NCBI RefSeq assembly: GCF_900108175.1
Contig: NZ_FNVO01000011.1
Location: 124,001 to 188,000, forward strand
DNA from: Thermomonospora echinospora
GTDB lineage: Bacteria > Actinomycetota > Actinomycetes > Streptosporangiales > Streptosporangiaceae
Direction: 5' to 3'
Length of the DNA: 64,000 bases
The translations under genes and the position numbers were made by a program. This document shows, in pieces, positions 44,605-52,855 of this stretch. The notes beneath the pieces are model-generated. The model ran no database searches, was not told the origin of the DNA, and worked only from the letters and a program-made list of their open reading frames with translations. Numbering within the stretch: the first letter of the stretch is position 1; the number at the start of each line of letters is the position of its first letter.

Positions 44605-45309
44605 TCAGCGGAGGGTGGCGTGTGCGATGGCGCCGACCTCCGGGCCCGCCTGGGCGATCGCGTTCCCGTCGGGTGTCCAGATGGCCGAACGGCCGGCGGC
44701 CTGGTCGTAGCCGCCGCCGGTGGAGCCGGCGAAGCTCGCCACCGCGACCCAGACCTGGTGGCTGGTGATGATGCGGTGGGCGCGCTCGGCCGGGACGTGC
44801 GCGTCCTCAACGTGCTCCAGGACGCCGGCCACGTAGCCGTCGATGCCCAGGGCGGCGGTGTCGGAGGCGTGCTGGGCGATGCCGGTGTCCTTGCAGATGG
44901 CAAGGCCGAGCCGGTGGCCGTCGACGTCGAGTACGGACGGCTTGCCGCCCGGGGCGAACCGTTCGGCCTCGGCCGCGCCCAGCCACATCTTGCGGTAGGC
45001 GACGGTGGCCCCGGTGCCTTCGACGGCCAGTATCGCGATGTACGGCCGTCCCTGCTCGCCCTGTACCGGCGCGCCCACCAGCGCCAGCGACCCCGTCTCG
45101 GCGCAGGCGTCGACGATGGGCGCCAGCCGCGGATCCTCGGCCGTGATCGCCGGGGCGTCCAGTTCGTACCCGGTCAGCGACATCTCGGGGAAGACCACCA
45201 CCCGAGTGCCGGCGGAGCGAACGGTCTGCGCGTGTGTGGCCGCATTGGCCACGACGTCGTAGGACACGCACAACGGCTGGGCTACCGCGATCGTGAGCGG
45301 TTCACGCAT
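44605..45309 (-). CDS. Carbon-nitrogen hydrolase (nitrilase superfamily)
   Basis: 234 residues. The catalytic triad is in place: Glu42 (FPEMSLTGYEL), Lys107 (YRKMWLG) and Cys139 (AICKDTG). Short members of this superfamily are amidases or omega-amidase-like enzymes, hydrolysing non-peptide C-N bonds. The substrate is unknown. I chose ATG 45309; a longer frame from 45336 lacks a better Shine-Dalgarno. It is monocistronic. Confidence 0.85.
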   Translation of the reverse strand: MREPLTIAVAQPLCVSYDVVANAATHAQTVRSAGTRVVVFPEMSLTGYELDAPAITAEDPRLAPIVDACAETGSLALVGAPVQGEQGRPYIAILAVEGTGATVAYRKMWLGAAEAERFAPGGKPSVLDVDGHRLGLAICKDTGIAQHASDTAALGIDGYVAGVLEHVEDAHVPAERAHRIITSHQVWVAVASFAGSTGGGYDQAAGRSAIWTPDGNAIAQAGPEVGAIAHATLR

Positions 45310-45544
45310 GGGTACCACCCCCTCGGACCTGATCATCCAGGGAGGCCGGTCACCCGTTCAAGGCCCTCGCCGGCCTGCCGTATTTCCCGGCGGATCGCCG
45401 GACGAAACCCGGAACCTGCCCTGAATACGAGCCCTTTTCCTGTGGGCAGACGCCCTTTGAATACCGGCGGGCATGGTCGAGCTCCGGCGGTGCCGGAGCG
45501 CGCAAGGCTATTCAATCAGGGCAGAAGATCAGTTTCTCCGCACC

Positions 45545-45700
45545 TTGACGGCCGTGTTATCAGCGTGCTTTCAGAGCCGCCTCCGGCCGTGTTATTCTGA
45601 GGTCACTGCGCCATGGGAAGTGTCGGTGGCCGCAGTGGTTGGACGGTCCGTCCCCGGCGGAGACCGGAATGGATTTCCGGTCTCCGCCGGGGACGGCGAA
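45545..45700 (+). ncRNA. Candidate small RNA with two stems
   Basis: No gene fits 45310-45879. In it, the 11-mer GGCCGTGTTAT occurs at 45550-45560 and 45585-45595, echoing the CGTGTTAT block of the His-rich leaders. TATTCT (45593-45598) could be a -10. Downstream come a stem CACTGCG/CGCAGTG (45604-45610 and 45631-45637) and then a 23-bp hairpin (45648-45670 with 45674-45696; only 3 nt unpaired at most) that could end a transcript. No protein is recognisable in the frames. An orphan leader or sRNA is the best reading. Confidence 0.4.
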
Positions 45701-45879
45701 CCCACGGTGCGGCCGGTTCACCGGCCGCACCCGGCCGGTCCGCCACTCGGTTCCACTTCACCAGTTGACATCCGCTGAGGATCGGTTCGCCCGACGGTTT
45801 GTCACCGCCGACCGTGGGTCGGTCGTGCCGCGACGGCCGGGTGAACGAGGATCAGCGATATCCGCCGGGCTCTCCAGCC

Positions 45880-46281
45880 TTACCAGACACCGCCACCGAC
45901 GGTCCCCGTAGTGGGGCGGTGGTGGTGGTGCATCCGGTGGTGGTGCCGGTCGTGGTGGTGCCGGAAGTGCCGGTCGAAGTGGTTGTGGTGCCGGAAGTGC
46001 CGGTCGTGGTGGTGATGGAACCGGCGGTCGTGGTGCATGTGGTGGTGGTGCTGCCGGTTGAAGTTGAAGTTCTCGTTGACGTTGACGTTGCGGTTCTTGT
46101 TGGAACCGTGCTGCCTGTGGTGGTGACGCCAGCCGCCGAGGCCCACGCCCTGCTCACCCGCAGCCGCCGAGACGGTGGCGCTGGAGCCGGTGTTCGGTGC
46201 CGCCATGGCGTTCGGCGTCGCCATCAGAACGCCACCCATGGCAACGGACGCGATGCCGACCATAGCCAGTCGTTTGATCAT
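45880..46281 (-). CDS. Secreted His-rich protein, paralogue 2
   Basis: 133 residues. The signal peptide MIKRLAMVGIASVAMGGVLM ends near PNAMA-A (about residue 28). The mature part has an Asn-rich link (NKNRNVNVNENFNFN) and a His-rich repeat region with units like HHDRHFRHH and HFDRHFRHH, about one third His. It is the closest relative of the gene at 33834, sharing the Asn/Lys run. AGGAGG lies 6-7 nt before ATG 46281. Metal binding outside the cell is the inferred role. No Cys is present. Confidence 0.75.
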   Translation of the reverse strand: MIKRLAMVGIASVAMGGVLMATPNAMAAPNTGSSATVSAAAGEQGVGLGGWRHHHRQHGSNKNRNVNVNENFNFNRQHHHHMHHDRRFHHHHDRHFRHHNHFDRHFRHHHDRHHHRMHHHHRPTTGTVGGGVW

Positions 46282-46411
46282 CTGAGCCTCCTGCTTCATT
46301 TCTCGGAGTGCTTTTGTCTGCGTGGTGCAGCACTTCAGGGATAACACGCTTCCCGGTAACTCCTGCAGTCTTCGGAGGGTAAAGCCTGGGCATTTGGACC
46401 GGTCATTGCCG
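46282..46411 (-). promoter_or_regulatory. Conserved leader 2 of the His-rich gene family
   Basis: Read on the minus strand: CGGCAATG (46411-46404), 62 nt to GCGTGTTATCCCTG (46349-46336), then AGTGCT/AGCACT arms and GGAGGCTCAG before the ATG, 68 nt from the second block. From the second block on, it matches leader 1 nearly base for base (GTGTTAT.CCTGAAGTGCTGCACCA). Confidence 0.72.
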
Positions 46412-46607
46412 TCTGTCTGCCTTTGGTGGACTGTCCGATGTTCGAGAAGTGCGGAATGTGCATTTTCGGTGCAGCCTGGAATATGACCGTTGGCCGGGCA
46501 CGTCACGTGAATCCGGTAATGGTCGGACCGGTCTGGAATGCCCGTTTGATGCGGTGCCGGTCACCGGCCGCCGGGCATGGCGGAGCGCCCGCCGGCCCGG
46601 CGGGCGG

Positions 46608-46871
46608 ATGAGGCCGACGGTACGGATCCGCGTCGGCGGGATGGCCGCGGTGGGGGCGGGGACCACCGGCCTTACGAGGGCATCGCCCGGTCCGGCGAGG
46701 GGGAACGGCGACCCGAGGGGCGTGGTGTCGCCGGGAAGTCTTTCCGGCATGTCGTCCTGGTCGCGCAACCGCCTGTCAGCGGTGTCCGGGAACCGTGCCG
46801 TGGCCTGCCGCGCCGACCGCACCCGGATGGCACTCGGTGATCCGGCACCGTTGGCGGGGCGTACCGGATGA
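46608..46871 (+). CDS. Doubtful small ORF, possible exported protein
   Basis: The frame begins MRPTVRIRVGGMAAVGAGTT and has 87 codons. About 83% of its codons end in G or C, lower than the usual about 95% here but above chance. The start looks a little like a signal peptide and GGCGGGCGG lies before it. No homologue is recognised. The rest of 46412-47123 holds nothing else I can support. Confidence 0.2.
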   Translation: MRPTVRIRVGGMAAVGAGTTGLTRASPGPARGNGDPRGVVSPGSLSGMSSWSRNRLSAVSGNRAVACRADRTRMALGDPAPLAGRTG

Positions 46872-47123
46872 GGCGGAGGGGCTCCTGGGCTCCGGTGCGG
46901 CGACACGGCCGCGGGTGGCCGCGCGGACCTGGGGCCACCCGCATTGTCGACCGTGTCGGCGGCGGTGGTGAACGAGGTCCGCGTCACCGGCCGCCACATC
47001 GGCCCGAAGGCCGCACCGCCAACGGCTCGTTAGCGCTGACCCCGGCCAGGTCGTTCCTCAACGGCCGTCATGAGCGCGGGCCGGCGCTGCCCCGTGCCGA
47101 TTTGTCGGAATGCCGGGATGCCG

Positions 47124-47546
47124 TCAGCGGTAGTCGTAGTGCACGTGGCGGTGGTACGAGTGCCAGGGACTGCGGTGGTGCCTGTACCAGTGCCAGTGGC
47201 CGGGGTAGGTGTGCCAGGAGTCAGGGTGCCTGTGCGAGCGGCCGTGGTGCCCGTGGCCCCCATAGCTCCCGTGGCGGCCATAGCCGTCGTAGCCCCGACC
47301 GTAGCCGCCGTAGCCGCCGTAGCCGCCCTGGCCCCCAGCGTGGCTGTAGCCCCCGGGGTAGCCGTCGTAGCACCTGCTGTGCCCACCCCCGGTCGTGCAG
47401 TCATGGTGCCTGGCGTACCTGTCCGCGATGACCGGGACGGCGGTGTTGCGGCCGCCGCGGTCGGCCGCCATGGCGGGCGGCGCCGCCGCCAGCGCACCGC
47501 CGAGAGCGATCGATGCGAGACCGACCGTGATCAGTCGTTTCATCAT
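47124..47546 (-). CDS. Secreted Gly/His/Tyr-rich protein, paralogue 3
   Basis: 140 residues. The signal peptide MMKRLITVGLASIALGGALA ends near PPAMA-A (about residue 28). The mature part has two Cys (HHDCTTGGGHSRCYD), then Gly/Tyr repeats (GGYGGYGGYGRGYDGYG) and a His-rich end (SWHTYPGHWHWYRHHRSP). The signal peptide and leader are homologous to those of the genes at 33834 and 45880, but the mature part has drifted toward Gly/Tyr. AGGAGG precedes the paired ATG codons. It probably binds metal or assembles at the surface. Confidence 0.75.
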   Translation of the reverse strand: MMKRLITVGLASIALGGALAAAPPAMAADRGGRNTAVPVIADRYARHHDCTTGGGHSRCYDGYPGGYSHAGGQGGYGGYGGYGRGYDGYGRHGSYGGHGHHGRSHRHPDSWHTYPGHWHWYRHHRSPWHSYHRHVHYDYR

Positions 47547-47677
47547 CTGAGCCTCCTGAGCTCTTTGTTGGGAGCGCTCTTTTCCTGCGAGACGCAGTGC
47601 ACCAGGGATAACACGCCGCCTCATGACCGGCGGGTGGGCGAGACGGCGGAATCGCATATTTGGCGAGAGCATTGCCG
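47547..47677 (-). promoter_or_regulatory. Conserved leader 3 of the His-rich gene family
   Basis: Minus strand: CGGCAATG (47677-47670), 61 nt to GCGTGTTATCCCTG (47616-47603), then CTGCG/CGCAG arms and GGAGGCTCAG before ATG 47546, 70 nt from the second block. It also shares TTCCGCACTTCT further upstream with leader 2. Confidence 0.7.
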
Positions 47678-47980
47678 TCCGCTGGCGCATGCCGCGAAAG
47701 AAGTGCGGAACGCGCCCTTTCCGGGATTCCCGAAGTATGGGGCGTCCGCATGCCGCCGTATGCGAAATTCGTGAGGTGACCGTCCGGTTTTCGCCGTACC
47801 CCCGGAATTCGGCGGGCGCCTGGAGGCGCCGGCCGGGCGGCCCCGCAAGCGGCTCGCCCCGCAGGGCCTCGGCCCCCGGCAGGCGGCCGGCCGGCCGGTT
47901 CACCGAACGGGTGCGGGACAATGGAGTCTCGTCCACGGCGCTGCGGAGAGCGGCGCTCACCTGCGGCAGGAGATCACACG

Positions 47981-48844
47981 TTGCCTCGCGAGGGGGAGAC
48001 CCCCACCGGCCCGGACCGTTCCGGTCTGCGGGCCGACTGCGCGAACTGTTTCGGGCTCTGCTGCGTCGCGCTGCCCTTCGCCGCCTCCGCCGACTTCGCG
48101 GCCGACAAGGCCGCCGGGCAGCCGTGCGCGAACCTGCGGGCCGACTTCGGCTGCGGCATCCACGCGCACCTGCGCGAGCGGGGCTTCCCCGGCTGTGCCG
48201 TTTTCGACTGCTTCGGCGCGGGGCAGCAGGTCTCCCAGATCACCTTCGGCGGGCGGGACTGGCGGCGGAACCCGCACACCGCGTCGCGGATGTTCGAGGT
48301 GTTCCCCGTCATGCGGCAGCTCCACGAGCTGCTGTGGTACCTGGCCGAAGCGCTGGCGCTGCCGCCGGCCCGTCCCGTCCACGCCGACCTGCGCCGGGTG
48401 CGCGACGACATCGACCGCCTCACCCACGGCACCCCCGAAACACTCGTGGAGCTGGACGTGGCGGCACTGCGCGCCGACGCCAACGCCCTGCTGCTGCGCG
48501 CCAGTGAACTGGTGCGGGCCAAGATCCCGGGCCGCAGGAGGAACCACCGGGGAGCCGACCTCATCGGGGCCAGGCTCAGCGGCGCCGACCTGCGGGGCGC
48601 CAACCTTCGCGGGGCCTACCTCATCGCGGCCGACCTCACGAACGCCGACCTGAGAACGGCCGACCTCATCGGCGCCGACCTGCGGGGCGCCGACCTGAGC
48701 GGCGCCGATCTCACCGGGAGCATCTTCCTCACCCAGGCCCAGCTCAACGCGGCCAAGGGCGATGCCGCCACCAGGCTGCCCCGTACGCTGGTCCACCCCG
48801 CCCACTGGCGCCCCGCCCGCAAAGCGGCCGGCAGCAAGCCCTAG
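47981..48844 (+). CDS. Pentapeptide-repeat protein with Cys-rich N-terminal module
   Basis: About 287 residues. I favour TTG 47981, with AGGAG 8 nt upstream; ATG 47921 would add 20 residues without a Shine-Dalgarno. The N-terminus (about 18-75) has a Cys pattern [36 protein letters not shown] that could hold a metal. A helical middle follows, then pentapeptide repeats (about 190-255: [24 protein letters not shown]) with A(D/N)L register. The repeat forms a short beta helix. The protein's function is unknown; a DNA-mimic role, as in Qnr/MfpA, is possible but unsupported. Confidence 0.78.
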   Translation: MPREGETPTGPDRSGLRADCANCFGLCCVALPFAASADFAADKAAGQPCANLRADFGCGIHAHLRERGFPGCAVFDCFGAGQQVSQITFGGRDWRRNPHTASRMFEVFPVMRQLHELLWYLAEALALPPARPVHADLRRVRDDIDRLTHGTPETLVELDVAALRADANALLLRASELVRAKIPGRRRNHRGADLIGARLSGADLRGANLRGAYLIAADLTNADLRTADLIGADLRGADLSGADLTGSIFLTQAQLNAAKGDAATRLPRTLVHPAHWRPARKAAGSKP

Positions 48845-48947
48845 GAAGCCGGAGGACAGGGCCATGGGCGCCCTCGTTCGTTAACGGTCGCTTACGTGGT
48901 GCCGTCGGGGCTCGCCCGCAGGAAACCCGCGCGCCTACGGTGTGAGG

Positions 48948-49664
48948 GTGAACGAGGAGATCACCGGGCGGATCCTGGTCGTCGACGACGATCCGACCGT
49001 GGCCGAGGTGGTCATGCGGTATCTCGTCCGGGACGGGCACGAGGTGAGATGCGTGGCCGACGGGCACGAGGCGCTGGCCAGTGTCCGTGCCCAACCGCCC
49101 GACCTGGTCGTCCTCGACCTGATGCTGCCGGGCGTCAGCGGGCTGGAGATCTGCCGGCGGCTGCGGGAGAACTCGGCGGTGCCGATCGTCATGCTCACCG
49201 CGCTGGGCGAGGAGACCGACCGGCTGGCGGGGCTGGAGACCGGCGCCGACGACTACGTGACCAAGCCGTTCAGCCCCCGTGAGCTGGCGCTGCGGGTCAG
49301 GTCGGTGCTGCGACGGGCGCACGGGGGGCTCGCCCCGGCCGGTCGGGGGCCGGCCCGGCTGGGCGACGGGGAACTGGTCGTGGACACCGGCGCCCATGAG
49401 GCGTTCCTCGGGGGGCGGCGGCTCGCCCTGACCGCCCGGGAGTTCGACCTGCTGGCGTTCCTGATGCGGCATCCGCGGCGCGCGTTCACCCGCGGCGAGC
49501 TGCTCGAACAGGTCTGGGGCTGGTCGTTCGGGGACTCCTCCACCGTCACCGTCCACGTGCGCAGGCTGCGGGAGAAGATCGAGAGGGACCCGACCGTGCC
49601 GCACCGGATCGTGACGGTGTGGGGCGTGGGCTACCGCTACGAGCCGGGGAGCGCGGACTCGTGA
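48948..49664 (+). CDS. OmpR/PhoB-family response regulator
   Basis: 238 residues. The receiver domain has the acidic pocket (VVDDDPTVAE, about 11-20), phospho-acceptor Asp near 56 (VVLDLMLPGVSG), MLTALGEE and YVTKPFSPREL. The C-terminal winged helix includes LTAREFDLLAFLMRHPRRAFTRGELLEQVW and VTVHVRRLREKIE. The start could be GTG 48942 or 48948. TACGGT (48936-48941) directly before favours 48948 in a leaderless mRNA. The stop overlaps the kinase start (GTGA). Confidence 0.9.
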   Translation: MNEEITGRILVVDDDPTVAEVVMRYLVRDGHEVRCVADGHEALASVRAQPPDLVVLDLMLPGVSGLEICRRLRENSAVPIVMLTALGEETDRLAGLETGADDYVTKPFSPRELALRVRSVLRRAHGGLAPAGRGPARLGDGELVVDTGAHEAFLGGRRLALTAREFDLLAFLMRHPRRAFTRGELLEQVWGWSFGDSSTVTVHVRRLREKIERDPTVPHRIVTVWGVGYRYEPGSADS

Positions 49665-50779
49665 TCCCGTTCGCGGATCTGCTGTGGGTGGCCTGGTACG
49701 CGGCCGTCGCCGCCGCCGTGGTCGCGGTGGTCGGCCTGGTGCTGCTGCACGCGCTGCGCGGCCGGTCGATGGCCGTCCAGCTCGCCGTGGTGGGCGTGGC
49801 GACCGTGCTGGCGACCGTGTCCGGGATCGTCGTGATCACGCTGATGATGTACCTGGACGCGCACGACCGTTCGGTGGCGCTGGCCGTGGTGATCGCCGCC
49901 GGGACGGTGGCGATGGGCGTGTCGGTGCTGCTCGGGCGGCGGCTGGTGGCCGCCAACCGGATGCTGGTGGACGCCGTGCGCGCCGACCCCTACCGCCCGC
50001 CCGAGGGCCGGCTGCCCGCCGAGCTGGCCGAGCTGGCGCGGGAGCTGGACGCCGCGTACGGGCGGCTGGCCGCCGCGCACGAACGCGAGCAGGCGCTGGA
50101 GGCCAGCCGGCGGGAGTTGGTGGCCTGGGTCAGCCACGACCTGCGCACGCCACTGGCCGGGATGCGCGCGATGGCCGAGGCGCTTGAGGACGAGGTGGTG
50201 TCCGACCCGGAGACCGTACGCGCCTACCACGGCCGCATCCGCCAGGAGATCGACCGGCTGACCGGCATGGTGGACGACCTGTTCGAGCTGTCCCGCATCC
50301 ATGCCGGGGCGCTGCGGCTCTACCGCCGCCGGGTGGGGCTGGACGACCTGGTGGCGGAGGCGGTCGAGGGGACCGAGCCGCTCGCGCGGGCCAAGGGCGT
50401 GCAGCTGAACGGCCGGGCCCGCGAGGGGCTGCCGCTGGAGGTGGACGCCGCCGAGCTGGGCCGGGCGCTGCGCAACCTGGTGGTGAACGCGATCAGGCAC
50501 ACGCCGAGCGACGGCACGGTCGAGGTCGTCGGCGGGGTCGAGGACGGCATGGCCTGCGTGACGGTCTCCGACGCCTGCGGTGGCATCCCGGAGGACGACC
50601 TGCCCCGGGTGTTCGACGTGGCGTTCCGGGGCGAGACGGCCCGCACCCCGGGAGGCGGCGGGGCCGGGCTGGGCCTGGCCATCGCCCGTGGCATCGTGGA
50701 GGCCCACGCGGGGAAGATCGGCGTCACCAACGCCGAAACCGGCTGCCGCTTCATGATCCGCCTGCCCCTGGCGCCCTGA
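49661..50779 (+). CDS. Membrane sensor histidine kinase
   Basis: 372 residues. Two transmembrane helices (about 7-28 and 36-62, with a third, 70-88) enclose almost no outside loop, so it may sense within the membrane. A HAMP-like linker leads to HisKA with His near 164 (VAWVSHDLRTPLAGMRA), then the ATPase: LVVNAIRHTPSDG (N-box), VSDACGGIPEDDLPRVFDV and GAGLGLAIARG. Coupled by overlap to the response regulator upstream, it forms a two-component system; the signal and target genes are unknown. Confidence 0.9.
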   Translation: MIPFADLLWVAWYAAVAAAVVAVVGLVLLHALRGRSMAVQLAVVGVATVLATVSGIVVITLMMYLDAHDRSVALAVVIAAGTVAMGVSVLLGRRLVAANRMLVDAVRADPYRPPEGRLPAELAELARELDAAYGRLAAAHEREQALEASRRELVAWVSHDLRTPLAGMRAMAEALEDEVVSDPETVRAYHGRIRQEIDRLTGMVDDLFELSRIHAGALRLYRRRVGLDDLVAEAVEGTEPLARAKGVQLNGRAREGLPLEVDAAELGRALRNLVVNAIRHTPSDGTVEVVGGVEDGMACVTVSDACGGIPEDDLPRVFDVAFRGETARTPGGGGAGLGLAIARGIVEAHAGKIGVTNAETGCRFMIRLPLAP

Positions 50780-50803
50780 CCCCCTGATCAGCACCTCACC
50801 AGT

Positions 50804-50934
50804 GATCCACGTCGTCCCGGGCCGCTCCCGGCCCGTGCCGGCGGACCGGCCCGGCCCTGTGATCACACGTGCGGCAGGCCGGCCGAGGACTCGCCGGTGA
50901 GGTGATCCACGTCGTTCCGGGCCGCTCACGGCCC
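50804..50934. repeat. 33-bp direct repeat, two copies
   Basis: Copy 1 (50804-50836) and copy 2 (50902-50934) begin GTGATCCACGTCGT and end CACGGCCC or CCCGGCCC, differing at two positions, with starts 98 bp apart. They lie in the 190-bp gap between convergent genes ending at 50779 and 50966. The function is unknown. Confidence 0.65.
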
Positions 50935-50965
50935 CCGCGTAGGTGGATCGGACCGGCCAGACGGG

Positions 50966-51352
50966 TCAGCGGCCGACCGACTCGTCGATGAGGCGGAAGG
51001 TCGGGCACGGCCAGCGCCACATGCAGGCGCGGCAGCGCTGGATCGGGTTGGTCGGATCGCTGGTGATGCCGCCGGCGTCCCGGGGCCGGTGCAGCTCGAC
51101 CAGGCGCAGCGCCAGGTCGGCGAACGCGATCATCTCGTCGCGTGCGCCGGTCAGGAAGGTGAGGTCGGCGCGGGACAGCCGCGCGTGGATCGGAACGAAG
51201 CCCTCGCGATTGATCAGGCGGGCCAGGTAACGGCTGGAGGAGTCCCATGGAGTGGACTTCTCCGACCGTGCCCGGACCGCCTCCAGACGCTCGCGAAGTC
51301 GCGCCTGTCGCGGATCGCCCTCCGCATGGCCAAGCCGCTGCTGCACGCGCAC
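50966..51352 (-). CDS. Actinobacterial hypothetical protein with C-terminal Cys motif
   Basis: About 128 residues from GTG 51352 (a GGAG lies 11 nt up; GTG 51364 and ATG 51400 are alternatives). It is mostly helical, and the end NPIQRCRACMWRWPCPTFRL has a CxxC plus Cys, suggesting a small metal site. I think the type is common in actinomycetes beside signalling genes, but I cannot name its family with confidence. A palindrome GGAACGTTCC (51408-51417) lies upstream. Confidence 0.55.
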   Translation of the reverse strand: MRVQQRLGHAEGDPRQARLRERLEAVRARSEKSTPWDSSSRYLARLINREGFVPIHARLSRADLTFLTGARDEMIAFADLALRLVELHRPRDAGGITSDPTNPIQRCRACMWRWPCPTFRLIDESVGR

Positions 51353-51686
51353 AGCATCCCGCACTCCTCGTCCGCCCGCGAAGGGAATTCCGCAGTTCAT
51401 GGGCTTGGGAACGTTCCGAAACGGGGCGTATGCCCCACAGGTGCCCATAGTCCTCCCCGTGGACGGGTGCGGCGGCGGATCCACCCGGGTCGCGCACGGC
51501 TCACCGGGCCGGGCGTCCCGGAACGGCGGAGCCGATCTCCGGGCCTTGTGCACCGGGTGGACGGCCGTGCAGCGTCAACCCCGTACCAGGTGATCCCCCA
51601 GCGTGGGCAAGACGGGGCCCTGCACCCGGCAACAGGCCGATCGCCGAGGACCGCCGCGGCCTCCGCGAGCGGATAGTGTGCCGCTC

Positions 51687-52022
51687 GTGGAGCTGAATGT
51701 CTCGACCTCGTCTCGGGGAGATCACGCCGTCGTCACAGCGACCGGCGAGCTGGACCTGTACACGGCGCCGCGCCTGCAGACCGCGCTGGCGGCCGTGCTG
51801 CGCGACCAGGCCGGCCGTGTGGTGGTCGACCTGAGCGGCGTGGAGTTCTGCGACTCCACGGGGATGAACGTCCTGCTGGCGGCGATGAAACGGCTCAAGG
51901 AGCAGGGCGGCGCGTTCGAACTGGCCGCGCCGCGCCCGGCGGTGCGGCGGATCCTCCAGGTCACCGGCCTGGACGGCGTCTTCACCATCACCGACGCGCT
52001 GCCCGCGCCGGGCACCGGCTGA
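51687..52022 (+). CDS. STAS-domain anti-sigma-factor antagonist
   Basis: 111 residues. The STAS fold is clear: GDHAVVTATGELDLYTAPRL, then VVVDLSGVEFCDSTGMNVLL with the phosphorylatable Ser57 of the DST motif. It would be switched by a GHKL kinase/phosphatase pair to free a sigma factor. TAGTGT (51674-51679) is 7 nt before GTG 51687, so a leaderless mRNA is likely; GTG 51678 is the alternative. The stretch 51353-51673 contains no supported gene. Confidence 0.88.
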   Translation: MELNVSTSSRGDHAVVTATGELDLYTAPRLQTALAAVLRDQAGRVVVDLSGVEFCDSTGMNVLLAAMKRLKEQGGAFELAAPRPAVRRILQVTGLDGVFTITDALPAPGTG

Positions 52023-52093
52023 CCGCATCCCCGCCCCCGCCGGTCGTCCCGACGTGGGGGAACGCCCGTCCGGCGCGCACTACGATCGGCTGC

Positions 52094-52855
52094 ATGCAGC
52101 CACAGGAGCGATCGGACAGCCCGCCGCCGGCGGGCGGTGACGTGGCGGTCGTCATTCCCGCCAAGGACGAGGGCGACCGGATCGCGGCCACCGTCAAGGC
52201 CGCCGCCGAACTGCCGGGCGTGGACCTGATCGTCGTCGTGGACGACGGCTCGTCCGACAGCACCGGGCGGCTGGCGGCCGAGGCCGGCGCCCGGGTCGTG
52301 CGGCACAGCCGCAACCGGGGCAAGGGTGCCGCCATGGAGAGCGGCGCCGAGGCGGTCAGGCTCCTGGACGAGGGCCGCGAGGAGCCCCGCCACCTGCTGT
52401 TCCTGGACGCCGACCTGGCCGACACCGCCCGCGAGGCAGTCCCCCTCGTCGAGCCGGTCCGGCGTGGCGAGGCCGACATGACCATCGCCACGTTCACCAC
52501 CACCGTCAAGCTCGGCGGGCACGGCTTCGTGGTGCGGCTGTCGCGGGACGGCATCCGCCGGGCCACCGGCTGGGAGGCCACCCAGCCGCTCAACGGCCAG
52601 CGCTGCCTGACCCGCGCCGCGTTCGAGGCGGGCCTGCCGCTGGCCGCCGGGTTCGGCGTGGAGACCGCGCTCACCATCGACCTGGTGCGGTGCGGCTTCC
52701 GCGTCCTGGAGGTCGAGGTGCCGCTCGCCCACCGGGCCACCGGCACCGACTGGAAGGCCCAGCTCCACCGCGCCCGCCAGTTCCGCGACGTCGCCCGCGC
52801 GCTGGCCGCCCGCGAGCCGATGATCGCCACCCGCCTGGCCCACCGCCGCAGGTGA
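52094..52855 (+). CDS. Family 2 glycosyltransferase (dolichol-phosphate-type)
   Basis: 253 residues: VAVVIPAKDEGDRIAATV, VVDDGSSDSTG and HLLFLDADLAD (DXD) define GT2, with HSRNRGKGAAMESG like polyprenyl-phosphate glycosyltransferases. The end is PLAHRATGTDWKAQLHRARQF. It probably makes polyprenyl-phosphate-linked sugar at the membrane, as donor for the mannosyltransferase downstream, whose GTG overlaps its stop (GTGA). TACGAT (52081-52086) lies 7 nt before the ATG. Confidence 0.82.
   Translation: MQPQERSDSPPPAGGDVAVVIPAKDEGDRIAATVKAAAELPGVDLIVVVDDGSSDSTGRLAAEAGARVVRHSRNRGKGAAMESGAEAVRLLDEGREEPRHLLFLDADLADTAREAVPLVEPVRRGEADMTIATFTTTVKLGGHGFVVRLSRDGIRRATGWEATQPLNGQRCLTRAAFEAGLPLAAGFGVETALTIDLVRCGFRVLEVEVPLAHRATGTDWKAQLHRARQFRDVARALAAREPMIATRLAHRRR

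Noticed and set aside
45310-45544. Short frames upstream of the candidate sRNA
   Set aside because: No start with a Shine-Dalgarno, no recognisable protein and mixed codon use.
46403-46999. A 198-codon minus-strand frame upstream of the His-rich gene
   Set aside because: It runs through the conserved leader, has Arg/Pro-rich shadow composition and lacks a Shine-Dalgarno.
50804-50934. Direct repeat considered as part of a CRISPR array
   Set aside because: Only two copies, no further units or cas genes, and the interval is about 65 bp long.
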